From contig WTPW01000185.1 in assembly GCA_009809945.1 (NCBI GenBank), positions 248,661 to 312,660 of the forward strand: a stretch of DNA of 64,000 nucleotides. The letters are read 5' to 3'. Under the pieces are notes generated by a model that was not told the DNA's origin, ran no database searches, and saw only the letters and a list, made by a program, of their open reading frames with translations. Positions 45,915 to 57,166 of the stretch are shown piece by piece. The translations under genes and the position numbers were made by a program. Position 1 is the stretch's first letter; each line of letters starts with the position of its first letter. The DNA comes from Gigaspora margarita. Lineage: Eukaryota > Glomeromycota > Glomeromycetes > Diversisporales > Gigasporaceae.

Positions 45915-46890
45915 ACTATGTATTATGTGCATAAAGATATGTATGTCTTATGGTGCAAGAAATCTAAAAACTACTTATAAAGACAAAATATAAGCATGTA
46001 AATATCTTATTGATGTTGATATTTATTAATACCAATAAAATGTGCATGTAAATATGTCAATAATTATTAATACCAACTTATTGATGCCAATAATTTAACT
46101 TTAATGTGCTATTTGATAATCCCATTAGTGTTATTGTGGTTTATAAAATTTGCTGATCAAAAAAAAAAAAGAAATCTAATTTCCAATTTCTTTAATATAT
46201 ATATTTATATAGTATACATTATTTTTATATTTTTAAAAAAAACTTTTATAATGATCAAAAATTGATACAAAATACTTTTTGTGCAATTTTAATATCCAAA
46301 ACTTATTAAAATAATTCTTTTAGTAATAAACAAATTAATTTGTTATAATTATATAATAATTTTTAAGATTGAATTTGGTACAACTTTTAAATTTCTTTTC
46401 ACTGCAGTAGTAAATTTTGTTAGTCTAAAAATGAAACAATACTCAGATAGGACCCTGAAATATATATAGATAGGTCAGATTAATTATAAAATTACTAACT
46501 ATAGAAAAACCTCAAAAATAAGCAAAAAATCACTAAAAATAGAAAAGATTTGTATAAAAAAACCCCCAAAATAAGCAAACCAATATCTGATCTATCTATG
46601 TATATTTTGGGGTCCTCTCAGATTCTTTGCAAAATAACGATGCACAAATAATATTCTTACAAAAATTATGTTACAAATAATGAATCTACAACTTCTGTAG
46701 CATTTCTACAAAAATGTTCTAAAAAAATATTAAAGAATCAAAATCAGAATTAGAATTCATCAATATTTTTTTTTTGATCAGCAAAATTTGCAAACCACAA
46801 TAATTCACCATTTTTATTTTGTTTTGATAAAGAGTAATTGTAGTTTTTAGATTTCTTGCCCATATATATGTACATACATATAATGATATC
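45915..46890. repeat. Old foldback structure, about 970 bp
   Basis: GCAAGAAATCTAAAAACTAC at about 45955 is inverted at about 46840-46862. TTGTGGTTTRYAAAATTTGCTGATCAAA-type sequence at 46130-46162 is inverted at 46776-46808. The left arm carries extra tandem AATACCAATAA-like sequence. The loop holds a MITE (46449-46616). Confidence 0.7.
46449..46616. mobile_element. AGGACCCC-family MITE, copy 3 (168 bp)
   Basis: Ends AGGACCCTGAAATATATATA / TATGTATATTTTGGGGTCCT are flanked by CTCAGAT on both sides (46442-46448, 46617-46623), so 7 of the expected 8 bases match. It is more diverged than copies 2 and 4. Confidence 0.9.
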
Positions 46891-48485
46891 AGACATGTAT
46901 ATGAGCATGTTTTGGTCAAATTAAGAAGTTAATTTTGCAACTGTGGATAATGGTAAAGGTTTTGTAATATAATTGAGATCTGTTAATGGCTATACAGGAT
47001 CAAAAAGATTCCTTATAATAAAAGTTCTATATAATTCTGTTAAGGTTTGATCTAATCAATAATTAGTAGAACTGTCTATATGTGATAACTGTAAAAACTG
47101 ATAATTTAACAACTATAAATACAATTAAGTAGCAAATATAATTTTTATTTACTCACATCAAATAATTTACACAAGTACAAATCATTCTGCCTGATAATTA
47201 TTGAAAAACATAAACAAGCAAAGTATTAAAAATGGGTTATATTCTACATAAATAAAAAATATGCATTAATTTAAATGGAAAGAATTACATGCATGTCACA
47301 ATTATGGATAAACCAGTCTAATGTACTGGAATTATGCATTTATTAATTTGCAAATACAGATATGATTGGTATAATTTATGCATAATTGACACTAAAGTGG
47401 ATAACTTTTTGAAAATAACAACAAAAATTCCTCTGTGAATTGCTGTAAACAGTGCACACTTGAGTTGTATAGCATTAGCAGTAGTTTTCTGTTTGCATAA
47501 CGCAGGCTAGCTATTAGTGTGAAATTGTAAATAATAGTTATGAAAATGTCAGAGAGAAAAGGGTTCAGGTTGTGATATGGTCTGCTTGTCACAACAGAAT
47601 TGGCAATCTTGGTGCAGATATCATGGTTAACACCTTTTCTTGCAATTTGCTTGCCATTATCTTGAACAAAATTGTTAGTAATTGCTGTTTGCAGAAAGTG
47701 ATTTTATATCACAAATCTATATATTTGAGTTTCGTGGCTTGGCACCAATTTTTACTTATTTTTCTTTTGTAGTGCTGGTTTTTAATTGGCAGAATCTTGA
47801 AACACTTGTCTCCTTGCTTAGCAATTTTTTCAATCTGTTGACTGTGCATACATTTGTATGCCTTTCAACTCGAATAACTACTGGTATTACCTCTTATCTT
47901 CATGACAGAAGCATAGATTAATATGCTAGTATAAAATATAGATAAGGTATATACTGTATATGTACACCTGCATGTTTATTGTAAACTCCGCATAATTCTT
48001 ATACTGCTTATCTAAATTTGGTGAGCTTTTAATTATGATTCAAAAATAGTAATTTTGTATCAATTTAATACAGTACCTAATATAGCATCATGCAATTAAT
48101 TATTGTGGCAGATTATAATGAAATTCAGATTAAAATGAAATAATAGTATAAAATCTCAAAAAATAAATTTTTTGGAGTGAATTTTTTAGGGTTAGGGATT
48201 AGGGAAAGAAGTTAGTTTTAGAGTAGAATATATTAAACAAGCATAAGTAGGTTTTAGAAGATTAAAAGGTTAAGTAGAAAATGTAGATTTTATTTTAAAT
48301 TACAATCTGCGACAATTATTAGTTTTAATTGTTGTACCAAATTACAGTATAAATATAGTAACTTTTACAAATTACAGAAAATTGAATCATATATAAAAAA
48401 AGATATAAGATCTGTTTTTTTTAGTATAAGGTCTATTAAATCAAATTTATACTAACTAATAATATATTTTCTTCAATTTTAGAGA
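46891..48485. other. No supported gene; less AT-rich island at 47390-47930
   Basis: The stretch 47390-47930 is visibly less AT-rich and carries overlapping 60-80 codon frames on both strands. None reads as a known family and no repeat is seen. It may be a decayed gene. The rest is AT-rich spacer. Confidence 0.35.
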
Positions 48486-48489
48486 CATA

Positions 48490-50150
48490 ATGCAAGCATC
48501 AACTAATAAATAAAAAGGGGAGAACATCAAGACCAAATTGTCAAGACAGGCCTATATACACAAAAACAAAAAACTTAGGCATAATCAAAAACAAACTGAG
48601 ATGCTTTATGGGCTAAATATTGATATCTCTTTGATAACTAATAATATTAACTTTGATCCATCTTAGCATCAAATCCAATCTGCTACCTGAAAAATATCTA
48701 CTAAAGATAGTATTTATTATTTAGAAAGAGAGCAGACAAATATTTCTCTCTGTTCTTCAGATGGATATCAACTAAAAAAAATAAAACTAAATATGATATA
48801 TCAGCCAGAGAATTGCTAATTGAAACTCTAATTAGAGAAGCCAAATTCTATTAAATTTTCTCTCTTTAATTTATACTGACATTATTAAAGAGACCAATAT
48901 CAGCATTAAGAAATCATTGACTAATACTAGAAATAATCGATTGTGGGTTGCTTTTGCAGATGGTTAGGCTAAAAGAAGCAGAATGGTCCATTAAAAAGAA
49001 AACATGTACAATAGCATCTCAGATTGTTGTAAAAAAAACTATGCCATGCTTATGATATCCAAAGTGATAGGAACTTTCAAGGTTTTTTTTGATACAGCTA
49101 CTGCATATATTACTAAAAAAAAAAGGTATATCTAATCATATTAGCATGTTATAGTCCCAAATTGATAAATGAATTGGTTCAATTCAAACATATAACAGAG
49201 CCAGAGTGCATTATGGATCTAAGTAATCAAGCATTGGTTTATTTAGAGCAACATGTTAACTACAATGCCATTATAACTGATGTTGTAAATAATTATTATT
49301 TTCATACATTGAAGCATTCTTTACATCAAAGCAATAATTTTGGTCCAACTTTATCAAATATTTAGGAGCTTATAACAGAAACAACTTGCTCTCTTTTACA
49401 TGCTCCATACTGCAAGTACATATAATATTGATCACTATGAATGTATTAACAAATTACTTCAAAATCTCAAGTCATTATTGAACTGTATCAACCAGATTTA
49501 TATATGAAATTGAGCAGGCTATCATGGGGTCCATTTGTGCCAAAACCTTTTGGAGTTTTCACAATGATAGCTATCAATTTTAATACTATTAGTAACTATC
49601 ATTGAAATGATGATGAAGCAAATAGTTTATGTGTCTTAGTTGCACTAGAGGATTATAAAGGAGAAGAGTTATGATTTCTCTAGCTCCAGATAGTTGTACA
49701 TAGTAAATAAAATTCATGTGCACAATGTGCACATATTCACAATTTTTTTTTGTATACACAATTTTTTAAATTGGATGTGCACATGTGCACAAAGATTTTT
49801 CATAATTAAAATATAGGGTGTGCACAATTTTATATACAAATTTTTAAAGTATGCACAAAAAAATTTTTCCAATATGCACATGTGCACAAAACTTTTTTTA
49901 GATTTTATATTCTGGTTGTACATCTTTGGTCTAAACAAGTCATAGCATTTGTCTTATATTTATTACTCTATAGCAATTTTTCAGTCACTAAGGAGATCTG
50001 GCACAGTATTGTTTATTACATATATAATATATTTTCTATTATTTATGGAATTTCACCAAAGTTTATAAGAAGGCTAGAATTAAAAAAGGACCAATAGTTT
50101 CTGAGCAAGATTCTAATAATGCTCAGAGTTTGAATCACAGAAAATGATAC
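48490..50150 (+). pseudogene. 2OG-Fe(II) dioxygenase relic (TET/JBP-like), copy 2
   Basis: The plus strand carries a 67-codon frame (49162-49365). Another frame at about 49505-49690 reads LSWGPFVPKPFGVFTMIAIN, then NYHWNDDEANSLCVLVALED. After a 213-bp insertion, 49924-50030 reads VIAFVLYLLLYSNFSVT and HSIVYYIYNIF. The order matches copy 1 at 3.0-3.5 kb: GPxVPKxFGxF, then NSLCVL/DSLCVV, the GxELxF strand, the V..F strand and HSVV(Y/F). Known active members have HxD near the NSLC strand and a later His and Arg. Here they read HWN, LLLYSN and EIWHS, so metal and 2-oxoglutarate binding are lost. Upstream coding-like text from 48490 may be its N-terminus. Confidence 0.55.
49702..49914. repeat. TGTGCACA-rich insertion flanked by 9-bp repeats
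   Basis: Multiple palindromic TGTGCACA words sit in T/A-rich sequence, with related ends (ATGTGCACAATGTGCACATA and TATGCACATGTGCACAAA). GTTGTACAT flanks it at 49693-49701 and 49915-49923, which looks like a 9-bp target duplication. It splits the dioxygenase relic. It may be a small MULE-like element. Confidence 0.6.
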
Positions 50151-50194
50151 CTCAAACCAAAAGCAAAACAAATACAAATTTCTTTTGCTATATC

Positions 50195-50372
50195 AGGACC
50201 CCAAAATATACATAGATAGGTCAGGTCAATTATAGGGTTACTTAAAAAGGAAAGATCTGCAGAAAAACTTCAAAATAAGCAAAAAATTACTATAAATAGA
50301 AAAGATCTGCATAAAAAACCTCAAAAATAAGCAAACTTATACCTGACCTATCTATGTATATTTTGGGGTCCT
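50195..50372. mobile_element. AGGACCCC-family MITE, copy 4 (178 bp)
   Basis: Ends AGGACCCCAAAATATACATA / TATGTATATTTTGGGGTCCT are flanked by the perfect 8-bp duplication GCTATATC (50187-50194, 50373-50380). Confidence 0.95.
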
Positions 50373-50689
50373 GCTATATCTAATTGAAGACGAGGATATA
50401 TAGATATAAATAGTTTTATAATGCTATATTTTATATAGACAAAAAAATAGTTATTAATAATCAACATTTTCTCTAAATTTAGCATGTGCTCTGCAAGAGT
50501 TAAATGCAGACGATCTACTTTCAGATTTATATTAGTTATATTTTATATAAAATATATATACATGTATATATTCCTATTAAAGTATATTTAAGAAGTCTTA
50601 TTTTCTTATTGCTATCTTCATTTACACTTTTGCATTGCATTACTTGATATGTTATTATCTAATAATTAAATAAAATAATTTACATATTT

Positions 50690-51060
50690 TCTATTCTTAA
50701 AAATGTTATATTACTTGAAATTTTACTAATTGATTATAACTTCTTGCACTAAGTAAACTTGTTTACAACCAAAAGCTATATTCAATCAGCATATTTTATT
50801 TTATATTCTTGAAATTTGAAAGAAAATGCTTAATTTTAAAAATTTTATCAAAAATTCAAAATTAAGCACCTTTGTCTCAAACTTTATGAAAAATCAAATA
50901 AATATATATTTTTTGTTGCTGAACAAGTTTGCTTAGAGCAAAAAGTTATAGTATAATGATATTTTGTATAATTTTAATAATAAAATATTAAAATAACAAT
51001 TTTACTTGATATTTTACTAATTGATCATAACTTCTTGTACTAAGTAAACTTGTTAACCCC
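50690..51060. repeat. Direct repeat, about 55 bp, 294 bp apart
   Basis: TTTTACTAATTGATTATAAC followed by TTCTTGCACTAAGTAAACTTGTT (50720-50765) recurs with three differences at 51010-51055. Related GAACAAGTTTGCTTAGAGCAAAAAG text lies between at about 50921. Confidence 0.7.
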
Positions 51061-51340
51061 TTCTTATCTTTTTGGTTGGCATAACTTTGATTATTGCCAA
51101 TTGTGTACTTATTTATTTGCATTTAGTTATTATTATTAGATTTTGACTTTATTTGTGACCCACCACATTTTCTTTTAAACTAAAACAGAATGACTTTTAT
51201 ACAAAAATTTTATATATTTTATCTGAGCTATCTTGTTAAATATTCAGATATATTTGCATATATGCTCCAAAAGATTTTTTTGTATTCTGGTTGTATTTAT
51301 TATATTCTACTTTTTTTTTGTAATACATATTAATTGTATA

Positions 51341-51568
51341 CTGTAAAATTCGGATATGTGCACTCCTGGTATTTTCATCACTCAAATTTGTACCCAGAGT
51401 ACCTCTATATGGGATACACTGTATAGAGACAATATGTTTTACTATATCTATCTATAATATTACATAGTTTGTATAATATCTATATACCCGGATATAAGTC
51501 ACTATTGGGCCTTTTAAACTGGCAAGGAGTATACCACACAGGGGGGTACCCATGTCTGAATTTTACAG
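51341..51568. mobile_element. TA-flanked TIR element, 228 bp
   Basis: Ends CTGTAAAATTCGGATATG and (reverse complement) CTGTAAAATTCAGACATG are flanked by TA (51339-51340, 51569-51570), which fits a Tc1/mariner-type MITE. The right side includes CAGGGGGGTACCCATG. It is inserted in the satellite. Confidence 0.85.
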
Positions 51569-52211
51569 TAATATTTTCTTAATATAGTAAAAAATATAGT
51601 AATCGATTAATGGGCTTCTTGAAATTGATTTGTATAAGTTAAAATCTTAATTTTTATATGATAATTGGATTTATTTTTATCATGTTTCAATATACATATA
51701 TATTAAGCAAACTTTCATAGTTATTCCATTTTTCACATTAAATTTATTATATTCTATTTTGTTTTTGTAAAATGCTTTAATTATATGATATTTTCTTAAT
51801 ATAATAGAAATAATTAATTGTAGGGTTTCTTGAAATCAATTTGCATAATTAAAACTTTAATTTTACACAATGATTGGATTTATTTTTATCATATTTTCAA
51901 CATGTATATATATTAAGCAAATTTTTCATAGTTATCCCATTTTTCACATTAAAATTATTATATTCTACTTTGTTTTTGTAATATGCTTTAATCATATAAT
52001 ATTTTCTTAATATAGTAAAAAATAATTGATTGATGGGCTTCTTGAAATTGATCTGTATAAGTTACAACCTTAATTTTTATATAATGATTAAATTTATTTT
52101 TATCATGTTGTTTTTGTAATTTGCTTTAATTATATGATATTTTCTTAATATAGTAAAAAATAATAAATTGATAGGCATCTTGAAATTGATCTGTATAAGT
52201 TAAACCCTCAA

Positions 52212-52578
52212 GGGTAGGAAGAATATAGATTATTTTTAATAGTGATCACATTGTAATCATAAGAAATCAGGTGATCAACCAATCAGACTTGTAAATAACA
52301 TAAATCTGACCAATCAGAATTATCAATTTTTGTGCTATCTAAATAAATTTGTGTCTACATAAGTTTTTTTTATTAATATACAAAGGTATATCTTTTAAAT
52401 AATTAGAGTTTAAAATTTTACTATAACAAATATAAAGCATCAAATTATATATCACAAAATTTTGAAGAATATTAACTATAATTCTAAAAAGCTTTATTAG
52501 AAGCATATTTTTGCTTTCTATATAAAATTTTGTAGTACTATGTAATCAAATAAAAATTGATCTATGTTCACCCTGCTC
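52212..52578. mobile_element. TTAA-flanked TIR element, copy 2 (367 bp)
   Basis: The left end GGGTAGGAAGAATATAGAT and the reverse complement of the right end GAGCAGGGTGAACATAGAT match copy 1 at 17015. The right flank is TTAA, the left TCAA. The satellite unit it interrupts reads CCTTAATTTTTAT when unbroken, so the target was TTAA. The interior shares GACCAATCAGAATTAGCAATTTTGTG-type text with copy 1. Confidence 0.85.
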
Positions 52579-52770
52579 TTAATTTTTATATGATAATTTT
52601 ATTTATTTTATCATGTTTTCAACATATGTATATATTAAACAAACTTTTCATAGTTATCCCATTTTCATGTTAAAATTTGAACTTTAAAATTATTGAGATT
52701 TATGATATGTACATATATATATATGCATTTTACTGGTTACTATCATACATATATATGTATTTTAACCTGT

Positions 52771-53338
52771 AACCTTGGTTCTACCATCTCGAATGGGAGC
52801 TCGCGGGTGCAATGATGTACTACATCGCAAATCCAGGGAACTGGAAAAAACCCACAAGAACCTGTTTGGCAAGTCCCAAGTTAGGAGGTAGTAAAAATCG
52901 GTCCTTACGGTATTGCCAAAGAAGGTGGTACTATGATCGGAACAAACCTAATGAGGGCAGGTAGCTTCGATTACCAAATCCGGGCAATACTACATGTATG
53001 GGACATGGAAGTTGCCTCGGTAGGCAGTTTGTGCGAGGGTAAAGTAGCCCTAAGGTTGTTGATAAGTAAAAGGGTTGTGGCCCTACAATATCTGCTTAAA
53101 TAAGTGGTGCGTCAGGTAGTAATAGGAGGATCATGAACCAGAGGGTTTAAATAGACAATTTCCGTAGTTGGGTTGTAGGTATGGCAGCTAGTGTAGAACC
53201 TCTAGNCGGACTACTTAAATTAGGCACCAAAAGTGCACGTGTGGCTAGTTGTATCCTCATTCATGTAACAAATANTACGTCACTATAACTCATAATAAAT
53301 CGCGACCATAGCACACGGCCTTTAAACCTAAAAAAAAA
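52771..53338 (+). mobile_element. GC-rich poly(A) retroposon, family unknown
   Basis: A 568-bp insert, much richer in G and C than anything nearby, ends in a run of nine A. It is flanked by ATATATATGTATTTTA + ACCTGT (52749-52770) and the same with one A fewer (53339-53359), a target duplication of 21-22 bp. This is the signature of LINE-driven retroposition. It has no long frame; the longest is about 57 codons from 52933 (MIGTNLMRAGSFDYQIRAIL). It might be a SINE, a 5'-truncated LINE tail, or a copied non-coding RNA. N bases lie at 53206 and 53274. Confidence 0.75.
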
Positions 53339-53359
53339 ATATATATGTATTTTACCTGT

Positions 53360-54090
53360 TACTATCATAAACTATAATATATTTACTAGTTATATTTGAA
53401 TATAACTCTATTCTTTTTTATTTTTTAAGATAATCAATAAATATTTTAATATTATCTATCTTTATTGTCACTAAGATGTTAAGTTTTCTATAATTAGATA
53501 ATTTGTTCATCATTTGATTTTAGATAAAATATGTGCCTTATTATTTCGAAATAAGTGGCATATAAATTTTATATTTTTTTTAAAGTATAACTTATTTGCA
53601 TAGTATTTACCAATGAATAGTTAAAAATAAATAATATAAAAATACTTAATTTGTGTTTGATATTTAGTATAAAGAATATATTATTTACTAAAAATAAATT
53701 AACATATTGTTGTAGTGATAAATAACTGCTATAATTAATAAATCTCTATATATTACTTCTAATGAACACTACTATAGTAACTTCATTATATTATAGTATA
53801 TTAAAATATATATATAACTGCAATAAAAAATCATTTATATTTCTTTCTCATTAATTTTAATTGTATAAGAAATAAATACAATACATTCCTAATAATTACT
53901 AAATTCTAATACTAACTTTAATAATGCCTTCATATAGTAGTTTAATTGTTATAATAATTGCTAAAAAGAATTACAGCTCTTTGACCCAAGCCTTGCTAAA
54001 TATTGAGCTAATTAAGATAATTTTAATATAATCCCTTGAAAATATTTTTATCCTTTTTAACAACCTTATACTGAATTTTCTATTGGTGAT
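53360..54090. other. No gene seen
   Basis: Very AT-rich spacer with no supported feature. Confidence 0.45.
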
Positions 54091-54093
54091 ATT

Positions 54094-54957
54094 ATGATAT
54101 TTGTAGAAAAATTTGAGATAGAAAATCTAGAACAGTATATCATAGTTTTTTATACTTCTGTTATTGCCCTTGGTGATCCTACTCAAGAGTTTGAGCCCAG
54201 TAAAATTTCACTTAGCATTCCCTATTGTGTGTTTACTATATTAGTCAGTCACAAATTTAAAGAACGCGAAAATTCAACATATTTTAATACTAGTTGTTAT
54301 CAATATAATTTACACACAAACTCCAAAAATGTTCATATGAAAATGAGAATCTTTTACTCTACTAATGCCTTAAGATTCTCATATTTACATGCTAATAATA
54401 GTATTAAAATAGGCAGGATATTTATCATGTCTGGTTTTATTAGACATATAACTTCTAAATTTGCTATGCTCGAAGTCACAACAGATATAGACTTCATAAC
54501 TACCAATATAAACATGACCCAGAGCATGCAAGAATTTAGTTCCTCAACTATTAATGATTATTGTTCCAATATAGACCTAATTGCTAAAGATACTAAATCT
54601 GCTTCTTCACAAATATTAAAAAGGCCTTGTAGAGTGACAACCAGAGCTACTAAGCAGGGTTCCAGTTCATTTTCTGTAACCCTAATATTGCTGAATTTAA
54701 TTTATACCTGAACCCAATATTCTCCAACATGACTACTACTAATACAATTCAAAGTTGAAAAGGTAAAAAAACTTTATCTGATTTAGCTTTGGATATTCTT
54801 GAGCCAGAATTCCTAATAATATCCAAGATAGAAGAACTTGAGTTGAAGATACTCTGGAAATAGAAATGATAACTTAGAATATTTAGATGAACAAAAGGTT
54901 AAAGTTGAATGCAATAAAGAAAAAACTAGTAAAACTTCCAAAAAAACTAAAAAATAA
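54094..54957 (+). pseudogene. Decayed gene of unknown family, 205-codon open frame plus tail
   Basis: The longest clean non-LINE frame in the window (54094-54711) reads from MIFVEKFEIENLEQYIIVFY. A central part with KMRIFYSTNALRFSYLHANN then IKIGRIFIMSGFIRHITSKF could be an OB-like beta fold. A Ser/Thr-rich stretch ends in basic KRPCRVTTRATKQGSSSF. Coding text goes on in other frames to 54957: KKTLSDLALDILEPEF, then an acidic piece and the Lys-rich end CNKEKTSKTSKKTKK. So the open frame stops early by frame change. I do not recognise it. The pattern of a beta-rich core plus basic/acidic tail would suit a DNA-binding accessory protein of a transposon, but that is a guess. No neighbouring gene helps. 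Confidence 0.5.
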
Positions 54958-55148
54958 TTACTTATTGGCATATTGTTGTATTTAAAATATTGTATCAAGG
55001 ATAATACTTGTCATAATAATATGTTTTTTTATTTTTTTCTTTATTAAATTAAAATAAAGCTTATTATATGTTACTTATCTATTATTTTTATTATTTATTA
55101 AATTAAAAATAAATGAAGCTCTTTATGATTTCTTATTTATTATAACTA

Positions 55149-55693
55149 CTATATGTGTTAGAAAATAAGCTACCTTTTTTTGGGCAAAGTTATACAAAAA
55201 AATAAGTGGTAGCTTATTTTTGGATGAAAGAGGTTTTTTACCAATCACAAGTAGTTGCTACATAGAAATTCCAAATTTTACTATGTAAATCAATTGTAAG
55301 TGCTCAAGTAAATATGTTTTAGAGATCAAAAAACATATTATTTGAAATTTTTATACAAATCAGAGAATTTTTATTATTTAACATTTAATTTTTACTTTGT
55401 TGAATATATTTTTTTAACAAAATTATAATCTTTTTGTCGAACATAAAAATTAAAAGTCAAATAACAAATTTTTTTCAATATTGCTATAAATTATATAGTA
55501 TGTGTATTTTGATATTCTGAATAGCTTTACTTAAGTGATGATAATTGATTTCCATAGTATAATTTGGTCTTTATTATGTAGTGACTATTGTAGATCATGG
55601 ATAGCTTATTTTTAGATCAAAATATTTTTAAGTTTTTTGACCAAAAGAGAGGTACTTTATTTTAGATAGTAGCCTAATTTTGGAAACATGTGA
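55149..55693. mobile_element. Mariner-like foldback element, copy C (diverged)
   Basis: Left end CTATATGTGTTAGAAAATAA-GCTACC and right reverse complement TCACATGTTTCCAAAATTAG-GCTACT are flanked by TA. The interior keeps GGTAGCTTATTTTTGGATGA and the CTTAAGTAA / TTACTTAAG theme of copy A. Older than copies A and B. Confidence 0.65.
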
Positions 55694-56367
55694 TAATTTT
55701 ATTTAAAATAATGCTATTAAATATTATTAATATGATCTTATTCTAATAAGATGATCAAAATATTTACATTTTATTTATTTAAACTCATTTTTGCATAAAC
55801 CTATTATTCTATTTTATGAGTATTAATTACTATCTTTAGAGCAGCAAGTTTGATTGTTATAAAAAGAAAGTAAAATGCACTATTCTGCTATCAATAAAAT
55901 CTTCTTACTCATATGTGGGGCGCAGTCAATTAAAACACAGCTTATGGCTATTTTTCCATTTTGAGAAAATCACATTTGAAATTTAGTGTAACAACAACAA
56001 TGATGTTCTATTATTAGTATAACCTGTTTAATCTACATGAATTAGCCAATCATACAAGCTCTTTTTTATGACTAGCAGCAAGGATCAACAAGCTAATTAC
56101 TAAAATCTATTTTAAGATTGCTTCTATTTACATATGGCATTTAGAAAAATAGGCATCAACAAACATTTTATTATGCAACTAGGTGCTTGAGTTGCTTAAA
56201 GGGAGCTAGAGATAAGTGTACTATACCTGATATTATATTATGCAGTACAAGGAACTTATGTTATGATTAGGCTTCATGGCTGCGATGGCAATGCAAGGAC
56301 TTCATGTTGTGATTAGGCTCTATGTCTGCCGCAGGCAATGCAAGAGTCTCATATTTGTTGATTGAAC

Positions 56368-56484
56368 CCCCTATAAAAAAAAAGTCAAAATTTTTTCAGA
56401 TTTTGTTCGAATTTTTATTACTCATTTTTTAAAATAATAATCTGAACAAAATTTGAATAGAATTTTGACTTTTTTTTTATAGGG
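56368..56484. mobile_element. Small foldback element, 117 bp
   Basis: CCCTATAAAAAAAAAGTCAA at the left is inverted at the right (TTGACTTTTTTTTTATAGGG), with complementary AATTTTTTCAGATTTTGTTC arms further in and a loop near 56420. It splits a unit of the tandem array. No clear target duplication. Confidence 0.75.
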
Positions 56485-56895
56485 TCCACAACAATAAAGG
56501 CAGTACAAGGATCTCACTTGTGATTAGGCTCTGTGAACCTCATGTTGTTATTAGGCTCTATGGCTGCCACGAGAAGTGAAGAGCCTCATGTTTGGTGATT
56601 AAGATCTGCAACTACAAAAACAGTACAAGGAGATTAGGCTCTGTAACTGCAAGAACCCATGTTGTGATTAGGCTCTATGGTAGCCGCAGACAGTGCAAGA
56701 GCTCATGTTTAGTGATTAAGCACCATAGCTATGATAGCAGTGCAAGTATCTCACATTGTAATTAAGCTCCATGGATGCGATAGCAATGCAAGGACTCATG
56801 TTGTGATTAGGCTCTATGGCTGTCGCATGCAGTATAAGAACTTGATGTTTGGCGATTAAGTTTCACAACTACGATAGCATTACTTGGACCTTATA

Positions 56896-57166
56896 GCACA
56901 TATTTTTTTTTGATTTTTAATAGCTGTCCTGCCTTATTTAGAGCACTGGGAGTGTGGTGAATGTAACCTGGGTTTGTATAAGGAAAGCATCTTCCTACGC
57001 TGCGAATACAAAGTAAAATTTCCAATTATATAATATAATTTGAAATTTTACTTTGTATTCGCAGTGCATGAAGATGCACTTTTTATGCAAACCCAGGTTA
57101 CACTCAACACACTCCTGGCACTCTAAACAAGGCAGGATACTGTTAAAAATCGAAATAAACCTGTGC
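56896..57166. mobile_element. MULE-like foldback element, 271 bp, 11-bp duplication
   Basis: It starts GCACATATTTTTTTTTGATT; the reverse complement of its end is GCACAGGTTTATTTCGATTT. The arms stay complementary nearly to the centre (TGTAACCTGGGTTTG, GCGAATACAAAGTAAAATTT). The flanks TGGACCTTATA (56885-56895) and TGGACTTTATA (57167-57177) form an 11-bp duplication with one mismatch, as in Mutator-like elements. Confidence 0.88.

Larger units (their letters stand above)
51100..52690. repeat. Satellite array, unit about 215 bp
   Basis: Units begin with ATATTTTCTTAATATAGTAA at about 51570, 51788, 52000 and 52138. Each contains GGGCTTCTTGAAATTGAT, TTGGATTTATTTTTATCATG and CATAGTTATYCCATTTTTCA. 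The last is shortened. The flanks (from about 51100 and 52580-52690) are parts of further units, split off by nested elements. Confidence 0.82.

Noticed and set aside
47392-47921. Several 60-80 codon frames on both strands
   Set aside because: None has a motif or clear coding bias over the others, so no gene was called, only a less AT-rich island.
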